Below, in pieces: positions 1 to 8,807 of a stretch of 64,000 nucleotides of DNA; position 1 is the stretch's first letter; every line of letters starts with the position of its first letter. Origin of the DNA: an uncultured Clostridia bacterium (lineage in GTDB: Bacteria > Bacillota > Clostridia > Christensenellales > Aristaeellaceae); assembly GCA_946407745.1 (NCBI GenBank), contig CAMJPQ010000001.1, forward strand, positions 218,810 to 282,809, given 5' to 3'. The notes beneath the pieces were generated by a model. That model had not been told where the DNA came from and searched no databases. It was given only the letters and a program-made list of their open reading frames with translations. Both the position numbers and the translations under genes were made by a program.

Positions 1-2
1 AC

Positions 3-104
3 TGGGAGGAGCCCGGCGAGGCGGCGCGCATGACGCTGAACTTGGAGGAAACCGTGGTGGAAGCGCCCGCGAAAACGAAAAAGAAGGGGGGTGCGAGGAA
101 ATGA
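3..104 (+). CDS. C-terminal end of an upstream phage gene (partial)
   Basis: An open frame enters from the left edge and ends at a TGA that overlaps the ATG of the next gene (ATGA-type junction). Only 33 residues are visible, ending in a basic tail rich in Lys, Gly and Arg. By position, just upstream of neck genes, it may be a capsid or head-completion protein, but nothing in the visible residues proves this. Confidence 0.5.
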   Translation, partial: WEEPGEAARMTLNLEETVVEAPAKTKKKGGARK

Positions 105-364
105 GGATGCGGCTGAAAAACGGACGGGTGACCGACTGCGAGGAGACCTACGCGCGCCGGCTGATGGAGCAGGGCGCGGCGGAACCCGCAGACGAGGCGG
201 CAGCGCCGGAGGAAACGAAGCCGGAGGAAGCGAAGCCGGAGGAAGCGGAGCCGGAACGGCCCGAAGGCGCGGAAGCGGCGGAGGCTGAGACGGAAGCGCC
301 GGAGGAAGCCACAGAGGAAGCCCCACAGCCCCCGAAGAAGGGCGGGAGGAAGCGTGGCGTTTAA
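101..364 (+). CDS. Small acidic low-complexity phage protein
   Basis: The 87-residue protein starts at an ATG overlapping the previous stop, with GCGAGGAA just upstream. Residues 1-27 look folded (a short basic stretch, then CEETYARRLMEQGAA). The remainder is a Pro/Glu/Ala repeat tract (PEE/PEA units) ending in a Lys/Arg-rich tail. It overlaps the next gene by 11 bp, so the genes are probably translationally coupled. Its position between head and neck genes suggests a small head-fibre or connector accessory protein; I do not recognise the family. The repetitive tract could vary in length between related phages. Confidence 0.6.
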   Translation: MRMRLKNGRVTDCEETYARRLMEQGAAEPADEAAAPEETKPEEAKPEEAEPERPEGAEAAEAETEAPEEATEEAPQPPKKGGRKRGV

Positions 365-704
365 GGACAGGCTGCAGCACGACCTGGACGCGGTGATCTT
401 CAACGTGGACTCCACGGGAGAGTATCACACGTGGAACCGGCACACCATCCGCTGCCACGTGGACGAGGAGACCGCCCTGCGGCGGAAAAACGAAAACGTG
501 ATTGACGTGGGCTGGGACAACACCACGACGGAGAAGGTGATCCACGCGAGCGTGGAAGGCTTTCCGTCGCGGCCCGTGCCGGGCATGAACGTTTTCTTCG
601 ACGACCGGCCGTACCGCGTGCTGCAGGCGCAGGACGACATGGGCATGTACACCATCCTGATTGTGGCCACGGCGCCCAAGAACGGAAGGGGTGGCATGCA
701 GTGA
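354..704 (+). CDS. Head-tail connector / neck protein (XkdH/YqbH-like position)
   Basis: The 116-residue protein starts at GTG 354 inside the end of the preceding gene; GGGAGGAAGC lies just upstream. It has alternating beta-strand patterns with the segment GMNVFFDDRPYRVLQAQDDM. Its size and place, before the tail-completion gene and the sheath, match the small neck proteins of PBSX/skin-type contractile prophages (XkdH/YqbH). It overlaps the next start by 4 bp. The role in closing the head or joining it to the tail is inferred from gene order; no diagnostic motif is visible. Confidence 0.6.
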   Translation: MAFKDRLQHDLDAVIFNVDSTGEYHTWNRHTIRCHVDEETALRRKNENVIDVGWDNTTTEKVIHASVEGFPSRPVPGMNVFFDDRPYRVLQAQDDMGMYTILIVATAPKNGRGGMQ

Positions 705-1348
705 CAACACATGAGCGGCTGGAAGGCCTGCGGAAGTGGTGCGAAAAGAACCTGTGCGAGGGGCGCCTGATGAAGGCCCCCGCGGACGACGGCGACCTGA
801 AGCGCTGGGAGTGGGTGGAGCCGAAGTGCTACATCAACTACTACCCGGTGCTGACACCGAGCGACTTTTCCGAGTTCTACGTCTCCCCGAGCATCCTGGT
901 TTGCCAGGGGCTGGGGCGGATGAAGTTCACGGAGGAGGAAAAGTACGACCATTACAAAAACGTGACGCGGCCGCAGGAGCTGGGGCAGAGCCTGCCGATC
1001 ACGCTGATTTTCTCGGTATACGACCAGGGCACCCGTTTGAAGGGCTTCATTCCGCAGCTGCGGGACGGGGAGTTCAACGAGGACCTGATTGTCGAGGGAA
1101 CGCAGGCCGGCATGGAGACGCTGAACCGGTGGATGGACGACGCGATGCGGAAGCTGCTGGGGCTGGGACACGTGCCGGGGACCGACCTGTTCATCAACCG
1201 GAAGGTTGAGGACGGCGTGTACGGCCCGATGCAGGAGCAGCACTACGTGAAGGACACGCGGCCGAGCTACATCGGAATAATCCAAATGGAGTTCAACTGC
1301 TACGCGGAGGAGGAGCCCAGCGAGGACATCCTCAAATGTTTGATTTGA
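701..1348 (+). CDS. Tail completion/terminator-type protein (XkdJ-like position)
   Basis: The 215-residue protein starts at GTG 701, overlapping the previous stop. It is a soluble mixed alpha/beta protein with no signal peptide. It contains LPITLIFSVYDQGTRLKGF in the middle and an amphipathic helix around AGMETLNRWMDDAMRKLLGL. It sits directly before the sheath gene, where PBSX-like phages encode the protein that caps or terminates the tail tube. The assignment rests on order and size. The gap to the sheath gene contains palindromic repeats rather than a promoter I can define. Confidence 0.55.
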   Translation: MTTHERLEGLRKWCEKNLCEGRLMKAPADDGDLKRWEWVEPKCYINYYPVLTPSDFSEFYVSPSILVCQGLGRMKFTEEEKYDHYKNVTRPQELGQSLPITLIFSVYDQGTRLKGFIPQLRDGEFNEDLIVEGTQAGMETLNRWMDDAMRKLLGLGHVPGTDLFINRKVEDGVYGPMQEQHYVKDTRPSYIGIIQMEFNCYAEEEPSEDILKCLI

Positions 1349-1365
1349 GGATGTGCTCCGCTTCC

Positions 1366-1530
1366 CATGGGGAAGCGGGACCCCCACCCCCTGACCCCCT
1401 CCCGGAGGGAGGGGGAATCTTTTTGGAACCCGGGGGAAATTTCCTGCGAGGAAATTTCCCCCCGGACCCCCTCAAAGGGCGCTCCTGCGGAGGGCCGGAG
1501 CAACACCGGATCCCGGTAAGGCGCTCCGGC
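1366..1530. repeat. Palindromic repeat array 1
   Basis: The array fills most of the gap between the tail-completion and sheath genes. It holds a C5TCCC/GGGAGGGGG-type palindrome near 1393-1413 and a perfect 31-bp palindrome at 1432-1462 (GGGGGAAATTTCCT / GAGGAAATTTCCCCC arms). An 'AAGGGCGCTCCTGCGGAGGGC' type unit follows, and the same units recur in arrays 2 and 6. Confidence 0.75.
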
Positions 1531-1597
1531 AAGAGGGCGGGCCTCATCCGCCAGCGCGAAACCAACGAACAACCAAAAAAGAAGGAGTGACAAAGAC

Positions 1598-3088
1598 ATG
1601 AGCGATTACAAGCATGGCGCGTATGGCGACGTGGTGCAGAGCAACCGCATCGCCGACCAGAGCGCGGGCAGCGCGTTTGTGTACATCGGCACCGCGCCGA
1701 TCCAGCAGAGCGCCGAGGGCTACAAGTACGTGAACCGGCCCGTGGTGTGCCGCACCTTTGCCGAGTTCGTGAAATACTTCGGCTACAGCGACGACTGGGC
1801 CACCTACACCCTGTGCGAGGCCGCCTACGTGCACCTGCGCCTGCGGGGCATCGGCCCGATTGTGTGCATCAACGTGCTGGACGCGACGCCGTTCCTCGCC
1901 ACAGCGCTGGACATCACGAACGGCACGATTACCGTCACGCTCCCCACAGGGAGTGACGTGAGCCGGGTTGTTATGGGCAGCGTGATCGTCAGCAAAGGCG
2001 ACTCAGAAACAGTGCCCAGCAGCAAGTACACCATTACGACGAACGCAGCCGAAAGAAAGCTGATTCTCACGGAGACCGAATCCGGCGCGTTCGGCACCGG
2101 GACGGCGTCGGTGTCCCTCTTCCAGGTCGCTGACCCTGCCACCGGCATCACCGCCAAGGTGATCGGCGCGACGGACGGCGCGGGCACCAACACCGGCATC
2201 TGGGCCGTGAAGAACGTGTACCCGCTGACCGGCATGATCCCCGCCTTCCTGGGCGTGCCCGGTTTCTCTTCTGAGCCCACCGTGCACACCGCCCTGCTGG
2301 AGGCCAGCCACAAGATCAATGGGCACTGGGACGCCTTTGTGTACGCCGACCTGCCCCTGACCGGCACCGGCAGCGCGGCCCTTTCCATGGACCAGGCCGT
2401 GACCTTCAAGAACGAGAACGGCTACACTGCGGACAACGAGAAGGTCTTCTTCCCGATGCTGGCCGCGAACGACGGCAACAAGTACCACCTGAGCGTGCTG
2501 GCCGCCGCGAACCTGCAGCGCCTGATGGCCGCGAACGACGGCATCCCGTTCATGACTTCCTCCAACACCGAGCTGCCCGAGGCGCAGAACCTGTGGTTCG
2601 GCATGAAGGCGGACAACCGCGTGTTTGACGACGACATCATCAACGAGAAGCTGAACAAGCGCGGCGTGGCCTCCGCCGCCTTTGTGGGCGGCCGCTGGGT
2701 CATCTGGGGCGCGCACACCGCCAGCTACAGGTGGGAGGAAAACGCGAACGAGATCAACGTTTCCGAGACCTGCACCATGATGCTGTACTACCTGAGCAAC
2801 GACTTCCAGGCCCGCCGCGCGGTGGACGTGGACAAGCCGATGACGAAAAACGACATCGAGTCCCTGATCAGCGACGAGCAGAGCCGCCTGGACAACCTGG
2901 TGAAGGCCGGCGCGCTGACCTTCGGCGAGGTGTACAGCAGCGACACCCTGGAGAACCTGACGGACATCATGAACGGCGACCACGTGTTCACCTTCAACGT
3001 GACCACCACGCCGATCGCGAAGTCCCTCACCATCCAGGTGAACCACGTGCTGGACGGCTACTATACCTATTTCGACGTGGAAGAGTGA
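1598..3088 (+). CDS. Contractile tail sheath protein
   Basis: This 496-residue protein polymerises around the tail tube and contracts on infection. Its N-terminal part includes FVYIGTAPIQQSAEGYKYVNRPVVCRT-like text, typical of Firmicute sheath proteins of the XkdK family (usual length about 440-500). A beta-rich inserted domain occupies about residues 110-200, and the conserved sheath core lies in the C-terminal half (GGRWVIWGAHTASYRWEE; ARRAVDVDKPMTKNDIESL). The ATG follows AAGAAGGAG with good spacing. It is followed by the tube gene, the standard order in myophage tails. Confidence 0.9.
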   Translation: MSDYKHGAYGDVVQSNRIADQSAGSAFVYIGTAPIQQSAEGYKYVNRPVVCRTFAEFVKYFGYSDDWATYTLCEAAYVHLRLRGIGPIVCINVLDATPFLATALDITNGTITVTLPTGSDVSRVVMGSVIVSKGDSETVPSSKYTITTNAAERKLILTETESGAFGTGTASVSLFQVADPATGITAKVIGATDGAGTNTGIWAVKNVYPLTGMIPAFLGVPGFSSEPTVHTALLEASHKINGHWDAFVYADLPLTGTGSAALSMDQAVTFKNENGYTADNEKVFFPMLAANDGNKYHLSVLAAANLQRLMAANDGIPFMTSSNTELPEAQNLWFGMKADNRVFDDDIINEKLNKRGVASAAFVGGRWVIWGAHTASYRWEENANEINVSETCTMMLYYLSNDFQARRAVDVDKPMTKNDIESLISDEQSRLDNLVKAGALTFGEVYSSDTLENLTDIMNGDHVFTFNVTTTPIAKSLTIQVNHVLDGYYTYFDVEE

Positions 3089-3145
3089 ACCGGCGCGGCC
3101 CCGCGGAGAGCATCCGCGGGGCGACTTTTTGAGAGGTGATAAAAA

Positions 3146-3661
3146 ATGGCATCGAAAGTCTTTAACAACATCGCGGGTCTGCGGGTGCTGCTGGACGGCC
3201 AGGAGCTGGAGGACGTGACCAAGGTCACCCTGCCGGACGTGGAGCACACCACCACCGAGATCAAGAGCGCCGGCATGGTGGCCGACGTGAAAATGCCTGA
3301 CATGACCCACTTTGCGGCCATGGAGGTGCAGGTACAGCATAACAACGGCCGCAACTGCAACCTGCTGGCGGCCCCCGGCAAGCACACGCTGGAGATCCGC
3401 ACCGCGCGCCAGGTGTACGACATCGCCAAGGCGGAGATCAACAACGAGCCGGACCGCTACCGCATGATCGTGACCCCCACCAAGTCCGCCAAGGGCGACG
3501 TGGAGAAGTCGAGCCCCTACGGCACCACGAACACCCTGTCCGTGCTGCGGTACGAGGAAGTGCTGAACCGCCAGACGGTGGTGCTGATCGACGCGATGGC
3601 CGGCAAGGTGAGCGTGAACGGGAGGGAGTATTCTTCGGAGATTGATAATCTCCTGAAGTGA
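3146..3661 (+). CDS. Tail tube protein (XkdM-like)
   Basis: The 171-residue protein follows the sheath gene, with GAGAGGTGATAAAAA before the ATG. Size and position match phage tail tube proteins of contractile tails, which stack as hexamers inside the sheath. The sequence alternates short strands typical of the tube beta-barrel (GLRVLLDGQELEDVTKVTLP; MTHFAAMEVQVQHNNGRN). No signal peptide or membrane segment is present. The end of the gene abuts repeat array 2 within a few bases. Confidence 0.85.
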   Translation: MASKVFNNIAGLRVLLDGQELEDVTKVTLPDVEHTTTEIKSAGMVADVKMPDMTHFAAMEVQVQHNNGRNCNLLAAPGKHTLEIRTARQVYDIAKAEINNEPDRYRMIVTPTKSAKGDVEKSSPYGTTNTLSVLRYEEVLNRQTVVLIDAMAGKVSVNGREYSSEIDNLLK

Positions 3662-3926
3662 TGGGGAGACACCCCAACCCCCTGCCCCCTTCCCCTCGAG
3701 GGGAAGGGGGATATTTGGTTTGACCTGGGGGAGTTTTCCCGCGGGGAAAACTCCCCCAGACCCCCGGTAAGGCGCTCCGGCGGAGGGCGCCCCCTCTGCC
3801 GCGTGCGCGGCATCTCCCCCGCGAGCGGGGGCGATTTTGGGGGCGCGAGAGCCGGGAGGGCGAACCCACAAACCTCCCCATTTTAATGGGGAGGGGGACC
3901 GCTTGCGGTGGAGGGGTGAATCGTCC
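3662..3926. repeat. Palindromic repeat array 2
   Basis: This composite of perfect palindromes fills most of the 366-bp gap before the chaperone gene. Units are a CCCCTTCCCCTCGAGGGGAAGGGG-type stem (3685-3710), GGGGGAGTTTTCCC/GGGAAAACTCCCCC (3727-3757), GCCGCGTGCGCGGC (3798-3811), CCCCCGCGAGCGGGGG (3816-3831), and a CCTCCCCATTTT/AATGGGGAGG stem (3873-3894) followed by ACCGCTTGCGGTGGAGGGG. The remainder to 4027 is A-rich leader with AAGAAGGAGAA as ribosome-binding site. Confidence 0.85.
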
Positions 3927-4027
3927 ACACGAAACAACATAAAACAATCAATAAAAATCAATAAAAATTTGCGTTCACAAAACAAAAATCGCGCGAAGGT
4001 GCGAAAAAAGAAGGAGAATTTGCGAAA

Positions 4028-4438
4028 ATGGCTGAGATCAGGAAGGTCGAGGAAGAAGTGAAGACCGCGAAGCCCTCGCAGGAGGATGCGGCGGAGAAGA
4101 TTTACGACAATGTGAAAAAAGGCGTGATGAAGCTGGTGGACCCCTTCTCCATCGGGTCGGAGACCTACGAGGAGCTGGAGTGGGATTTCACGAAAATCAG
4201 CGGGTGGGACTACGCCGCCGCGTGCGACATCGACACTAACAAGCCGAACGTGTTCCGGCTGAGCCAGGTGCAGGCGCTGGCGCTGTTCGCCAAGGCCGTG
4301 AACAAGTGCTGCACCCTTGACTGGCAGGACGTGATGAACAGCATCTCCGGCGCCGACGCGATCAACGCGATCCAGACGGCGACGGTTTTTTTCGTATCGG
4401 CTGGCCGCCGGCGCGACAGGCTCTCTACGAAGGCGTGA
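4028..4438 (+). CDS. Tail assembly chaperone, short form (XkdN / gpE-like)
   Basis: The 136-residue zero-frame product precedes the tape-measure gene, as in PBSX (XkdN) and P2 (gpE). Such proteins coat the tape measure during tail assembly. The N-terminus is charged and helical (EIRKVEEEVKTAKPSQEDAAEKIYDNVKKGVMKL). A compact domain follows (SIGSETYEELEWDFTKISGWDY). A run of seven T at the end of the conserved region is a -1 slippery site, and the zero-frame tail beyond it (SAGRRRDRLSTKA) looks non-conserved. Confidence 0.85.
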   Translation: MAEIRKVEEEVKTAKPSQEDAAEKIYDNVKKGVMKLVDPFSIGSETYEELEWDFTKISGWDYAAACDIDTNKPNVFRLSQVQALALFAKAVNKCCTLDWQDVMNSISGADAINAIQTATVFFVSAGRRRDRLSTKA

Positions 4439-4557
4439 TCGACCTGGCGGCGTACACGCACACGGGCATCGACGCGCTGATGGCGATGCCGGTGTGCGCA
4501 GTGGCGGACTTCCGCGCGGCCGCGCTGGAAATGGTCCGCAGAAAAAAAGAGGAATGA
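4028..4557 (+). CDS. Tail assembly chaperone, -1 frameshift product (gpE'/gpGT-like)
   Basis: Slipping back one base at 4387-4393 gives an extension with good coding character: FFRIGWPPARQALYEGVIDL, then AAYTHTGIDALMAMPVCAV, ending in RRKKEE before TGA 4555-4557. The fused protein is about 176 residues. In lambda-like (G/GT) and P2-like (E/E') tails, a low-frequency -1 shift makes the long form, whose extra domain contacts the tube protein. The extension has no start codon of its own in a sensible place, which favours frameshifting over a separate gene. Confidence 0.75.
4387..4393 (+). promoter_or_regulatory. -1 slippery heptamer T TTT TTC
   Basis: In the zero frame the codons read GTT TTT TTC (4385-4393), matching the X XXY YYZ rule. 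It sits at the end of the chaperone gene, where programmed frameshifts occur in most long-tailed phages. Confidence 0.75.
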
Positions 4558-4576
4558 AGCGGCAGAGGAGGCAGAA

Positions 4577-4855
4577 ATGCTCAGCAAAATGGACATCCCC
4601 TGGAGCGCCGGCGCGGAGCTGGGGCGCGTGAAGGAGGAGGAGGGCGGGCTGTACCGGGTGGAAAGCCTGCACCGGCTGGGCGTGGTGAGCCCTCCCCTGC
4701 CGGTTTTTTATGTTGCGGGCAGCGTGCCGGACGGCGAGGGCGGCAGCGTGGGCGTGGCGATGTACCCGCCGGGGCTGGAGGAGCTTTCCGCCGGGGACAA
4801 GGTGTGGTTTTTCCTCACGGAAGAGGGCAGGGGCCTGATTTTCGCGAAGGGTTGA
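4577..4855 (+). CDS. Small phage tail-region protein, unknown
   Basis: The 92-residue protein lies between the chaperone and the tape measure. AGAGGAGGC lies upstream of ATG 4577, with a second in-frame ATG four codons later. Predicted beta-rich: an LGRVKEEEGGLYRVESL stretch, then VFYVAGSVPDGEGGSVGVAMY and DKVWFFLTEEGRGLIFAKG. It has no membrane segment and I do not recognise the family. The tight spacing on both sides shows it belongs to the tail operon. Confidence 0.65.
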   Translation: MLSKMDIPWSAGAELGRVKEEEGGLYRVESLHRLGVVSPPLPVFYVAGSVPDGEGGSVGVAMYPPGLEELSAGDKVWFFLTEEGRGLIFAKG

Positions 4856-4900
4856 TGCCGGGGGCAGGGCGCAGCCCCTCCCGGAAGGGAGGGACGTAAA

Positions 4901-7900
4901 ATGGCGAGCACCGTCAATACAAAAATCATCATCAGCGCGTTCATGGACAACTCCTTCGGGGAGGCCATGAAGGAGCTGAACCAGCTCTCGAGCATACCGC
5001 TGGCGATCGGGCGGAACCTGATGCCGGTGACGGCGGCGCTGACGAAGTTCGGCAAGGAAAGCCTGGAGACCTACGCCTCCTTTGACGACGCGATGCGCAC
5101 GGTGGAGGGCAAGCTGGGCGACGTGGGCGCGCGGCAGATGGACGCGCTGCGCACGCAGGCCCGCGAGTGGGCTTCCACTACGCGCTACCATGCCACGGAC
5201 GTGGCGGCGGCGCTGGCCGAGGCCGCGGGCAGCGGCTGGTCGCTGGAGGAAATGTACCAGGGCATGCCGAGCGTGCTCAACATGGCCGCTGGCGGCAACA
5301 TGGACCTTTCCGCCGCGCTGGGCTACCTTTCCACCGCGCTGGCGGGCATGAACCTGGGCTTTGACGAGAGCGCGCAGGTGGTCGACGAGTGGATGAAGAC
5401 CGCCTCCTCCTCCCGCGCCACGGCCACGGACATCGGCGAGAGCCTGAAGGCACTGGGCAGCCTTGCAACGCTGGGCGACAGCAAGGAGGAAATGTTCACC
5501 CTGCTGGCGATGATGGCCGAGTTCGGCACCACCGGCAGCGAGGCTGGTTACCTGCTGCGCAACGTGATGATGCGCATGGTCGCGCCTACGAAGAACGCGG
5601 AAACGGCGTTAGCCAGGCTGGGCGTCACCACGGAAGAATGGGAAGAGACTCTGGCGGACTCTAAATACAGCCCCACAAAAGCCGCGGCCGCCCTCAAAAA
5701 ACTTGCTCTTAGCGCATACGATACAGAGGGCAATCTGAAGCCCATCACTCAGATCGTGTCCGAGCTGCGCGACGCCACGGCGGACATGACCGAGCAGCAG
5801 AAGATGGACATCCTGACGGACATCTTCCCACAGCGGTCCATCCGCGGCATCCTCGACCTGATGCGCGCCACGGACGAGCAGTACACCCAGATGATGGCGA
5901 ATATTTCCGGCAGTGGGGGCTATGCGCAGTACATGGCCGAGCTGCAGGAGGGCGGCGTGGGCGGCAGCATGCGCCGTCTGGAGAGCCAGTGGGAGGAGCT
6001 GCAGATCGCCGTGGGCGAGCAGCTGGCCCCCATCGCCATGGGCGCGATGCAGACCATCGGGAACGTACTGACCGGCATCAGCGGGATGGACAAGGGCAAC
6101 CTGAACCTGCTGACCCGCAGCCTGATCGGCCTGGCGGGCGCGGCCCCGGCCATGATAGGCGTCGGCGGCGCGATGCGCATGATCTCCATGCTGGGCACCC
6201 CGGGCGGCCGGCTGACCGCGGCGGTGGCGCTGGCGAGCCTGGCGGCGGGCGCGATCGGCGGGCTGATTGACAACATGGAGCAGCTCAACCGGCAGAAGCT
6301 TGTGGACAGCTTCGGCACGGCGACGATCGACACCTCGATGCTCTCGGCGGCGCTGCAGAAGATGCAGAGCGAGTACGCGACAGCGAGCGCGGAGGTGACC
6401 GGCTATGTGAGCGCCGTGCAGCAGGCCGCGACGGATTACGGCACGGCGACATCGAGCCTCACCGGCGGACTGTGGACCGCGGTGGCCACGGGGCTGACGC
6501 TGACAGACGGCCAGATAAAAGACCTGAAGGGCTACGGCGAGACGATGTACCGCACGCTGATGGAGGGCGCGCGGGAATCGGTAAACGCAGATCTCAGCTT
6601 CCTCGAGCAGTTGAGCGGCGGGCTGAGCACGGAGGAAGTACTTGCCGCGGACAGCCCGGTCAACACGATGGGCGGCCTGCTGCTGGCAGCCTACGATGAG
6701 CTGACGACGCAGGTGCAGGCAAAGAGCGACGCGCTGAAGGCGGCCATGAAGAGCGCCTTCTCGGACAAAATCATCAGCACCGAAGAGTATGAAAATATCA
6801 TGGAAGCTGTCGGCGAAATGCAGAAGCTTTCAGAAGTGATATTCTCGGCGCAAGCGGAAGCGGAATACGACGACATCATCCGGAAAGCGGACCGGGTCGG
6901 CATTGAGGGCGTAGAGCAGTTTACGAGCGAGGTCGCCAGCGCCCGCGACAAGCGGCTGGCCGACCTGGAGCAGTCACAGAGCAAACACTTCACCGACATC
7001 ATGAAGAACTACCGGCTCGCGAAAGAGTGGGACCTGGAGTTCGACGACCCGGTGAGCGGGAAGAGAGTCAGAGCGAGAGACCTCGGGCCGGAGTGGGAGC
7101 AGAGATTTATCGGCCAGTACAACAGCGACGCGGAAAAACAGCTTCAGCAGGAATACAGCAAATCGAACGAGGCGCTTCTGCGCGGCTGGAGCACGTCAAT
7201 TTCGTCGAGCGACTTCGCAGGCGACTGGGGCCAGCTGATGCAGATGGTCGGCAGCGAGACCTTCGGCCAGGACGCGATGATGCAGTTCGGCAACGTCTCC
7301 GAGGGCACGGGCACGCTGCAGAGCATGGTGGACTTTGCGAACAGCATAGTCAAAAGCATGGGCGGCGCGGAAAAGCTGGAACAGACCGCGGCCCTGTGGG
7401 AGGCCTCCGGCAACACCGAAGGCGCGGCGACCATGCGCGGCTATGCCGCCATCGCGGGCATTGACACCAGCTTTGATGCGCAGAACGCGGCGCAGGAGCT
7501 TTACAATGCGCGGAAGTACGAGCAGGAGCAGCAGGCGGAAATCGCGGCGGCGCAGGAGCTTAGCAGCAGCGGCGGCGGCAGCGTGTTTGAGGCCGTGGCG
7601 GACGCGGTAGGCGAAGCGTCGGCGGCGCTGGCCAAGATACTGCCGGCCGAGCCCGCAACCGCGGAATACACGCCCGCGCCACAGGCGCTGCCAGGGCCCA
7701 GCGAGACCCCGGCCCCCAGCCGGTGGGAAACCGACCAGGCCGATGCCGCGATGGCCGAGGCGCAGGCGATCATGGACGCGACGGCGGGCGGCGGACAGGA
7801 CCTCGGCCCGACTCTGCTGGAAACGATCGGGACGGCGCTGACTCCTTCCGCGGGCGCAGAGGAAGCCGGGGCAGGCGCCGGCCACGTCGCCGAGTGGGGC

Positions 7901-8803
7901 GAGGCGTGGGAAAACATGGCGCTGGAGGAAGCCACGCCGATGGACCCCGCGCTGATGCAGCTGAGCGCGCGGGAGATGCGCGAGGTGATGGCCGAGGAAT
8001 ACCAGGCGACGGTGCGGCTGAACGCGGAGGCCGGGACGGGCGGCGGCGAAATCGGCGGGCAGATGGCGCAGCAGGCACAGCAGGCGGCCGACAGCCAGCC
8101 GGTGGAAGTGCCGGTGGAGGAACCGGAGGTGCCGGAACCCGACCCGGTGACGGTGCCGGTGGAGCCGGAAGAGCCGGATATGTCGGTGTTTGAGCAGTTC
8201 TTCACACAGTTGCAGCCGCCGCCGTTCATGGTCAAGTTCGCGCTGCCGGACGGGCAGGCCGACGGCAGCAAGTACACCACGGACTTCAACGGAGCGCTGA
8301 CGCCGGGCTACCAGGACGTGAACACCTCCGACGGCGGCAGCGCGGGCAGCAGCTGGGCCAGCGCCTTCCAGGGCGCGCTGGACGCGAACCCCGGGAAGTT
8401 CACCGTGAATGTGACGGCCAGCGGCAACACGAAGCTGCTGGAGAAGGCGGAAAGCGCGACCTCGCAGACCTTCGCCAACGGCGGCCGCGCCGACCGCGCG
8501 AGCATCTTCGGCGAGGCGGGCGCGGAATGGGCCATCCCCGAGGAGCACAGCGCGAACACGGCCAGCCTGCTGATGCGGGCGGCGGCGGCGAGCGGGTTTA
8601 CGTGGCCGGAGCTGATCACCGCGGCGGCGAACCGCACGGGCGGCGGCGGCAGCGGCGGAGGCGACAGCCTGACCTACTCCCCCACCTTCATCATCAACAC
8701 GGACAAGGCGGAGGATATTGAGGACATCCTGCGGCGCGACAAGGAGAACATGCGCAGGTGGTGGCGGGAGACGAAGCTGATGGAGTATCGCATGGCTTAT
8801 TGA
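4901..8803 (+). CDS. Phage tail tape measure protein (TP901-type)
   Basis: This 1300-residue protein sets tail length and is ejected at infection. The N-terminal 350 residues match the TP901 core, including FDDAMRTVEGKLGDVG, helical WASTTRYHATDVAAALAEAA and Ala/Gly-rich repeats. A hydrophobic Ala/Gly segment at about residues 395-455 is typical of the membrane-active part. Long helices follow (500-900), then a Pro/Glu-rich linker (about 890-1110; repeated PVEEPEVPEPDP-type units). The C-terminal domain ends with FANGGRADRASIFGEAGAEW, the conserved motif near the end of many tape measures. ATG 4901 follows GGAGGGACG. Confidence 0.93.
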   Translation: MASTVNTKIIISAFMDNSFGEAMKELNQLSSIPLAIGRNLMPVTAALTKFGKESLETYASFDDAMRTVEGKLGDVGARQMDALRTQAREWASTTRYHATDVAAALAEAAGSGWSLEEMYQGMPSVLNMAAGGNMDLSAALGYLSTALAGMNLGFDESAQVVDEWMKTASSSRATATDIGESLKALGSLATLGDSKEEMFTLLAMMAEFGTTGSEAGYLLRNVMMRMVAPTKNAETALARLGVTTEEWEETLADSKYSPTKAAAALKKLALSAYDTEGNLKPITQIVSELRDATADMTEQQKMDILTDIFPQRSIRGILDLMRATDEQYTQMMANISGSGGYAQYMAELQEGGVGGSMRRLESQWEELQIAVGEQLAPIAMGAMQTIGNVLTGISGMDKGNLNLLTRSLIGLAGAAPAMIGVGGAMRMISMLGTPGGRLTAAVALASLAAGAIGGLIDNMEQLNRQKLVDSFGTATIDTSMLSAALQKMQSEYATASAEVTGYVSAVQQAATDYGTATSSLTGGLWTAVATGLTLTDGQIKDLKGYGETMYRTLMEGARESVNADLSFLEQLSGGLSTEEVLAADSPVNTMGGLLLAAYDELTTQVQAKSDALKAAMKSAFSDKIISTEEYENIMEAVGEMQKLSEVIFSAQAEAEYDDIIRKADRVGIEGVEQFTSEVASARDKRLADLEQSQSKHFTDIMKNYRLAKEWDLEFDDPVSGKRVRARDLGPEWEQRFIGQYNSDAEKQLQQEYSKSNEALLRGWSTSISSSDFAGDWGQLMQMVGSETFGQDAMMQFGNVSEGTGTLQSMVDFANSIVKSMGGAEKLEQTAALWEASGNTEGAATMRGYAAIAGIDTSFDAQNAAQELYNARKYEQEQQAEIAAAQELSSSGGGSVFEAVADAVGEASAALAKILPAEPATAEYTPAPQALPGPSETPAPSRWETDQADAAMAEAQAIMDATAGGGQDLGPTLLETIGTALTPSAGAEEAGAGAGHVAEWGEAWENMALEEATPMDPALMQLSAREMREVMAEEYQATVRLNAEAGTGGGEIGGQMAQQAQQAADSQPVEVPVEEPEVPEPDPVTVPVEPEEPDMSVFEQFFTQLQPPPFMVKFALPDGQADGSKYTTDFNGALTPGYQDVNTSDGGSAGSSWASAFQGALDANPGKFTVNVTASGNTKLLEKAESATSQTFANGGRADRASIFGEAGAEWAIPEEHSANTASLLMRAAAASGFTWPELITAAANRTGGGGSGGGDSLTYSPTFIINTDKAEDIEDILRRDKENMRRWWRETKLMEYRMAY

Positions 8804-8807
8804 GACC

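Noticed and set aside
2003..5191. A 1062-codon open frame on the minus strand across sheath, tube and tape-measure genes
   Set aside because: It is antisense to well-supported tail genes, crosses palindromic arrays and is full of His/Arg/Val runs typical of the shadow frame of GC-rich coding DNA.
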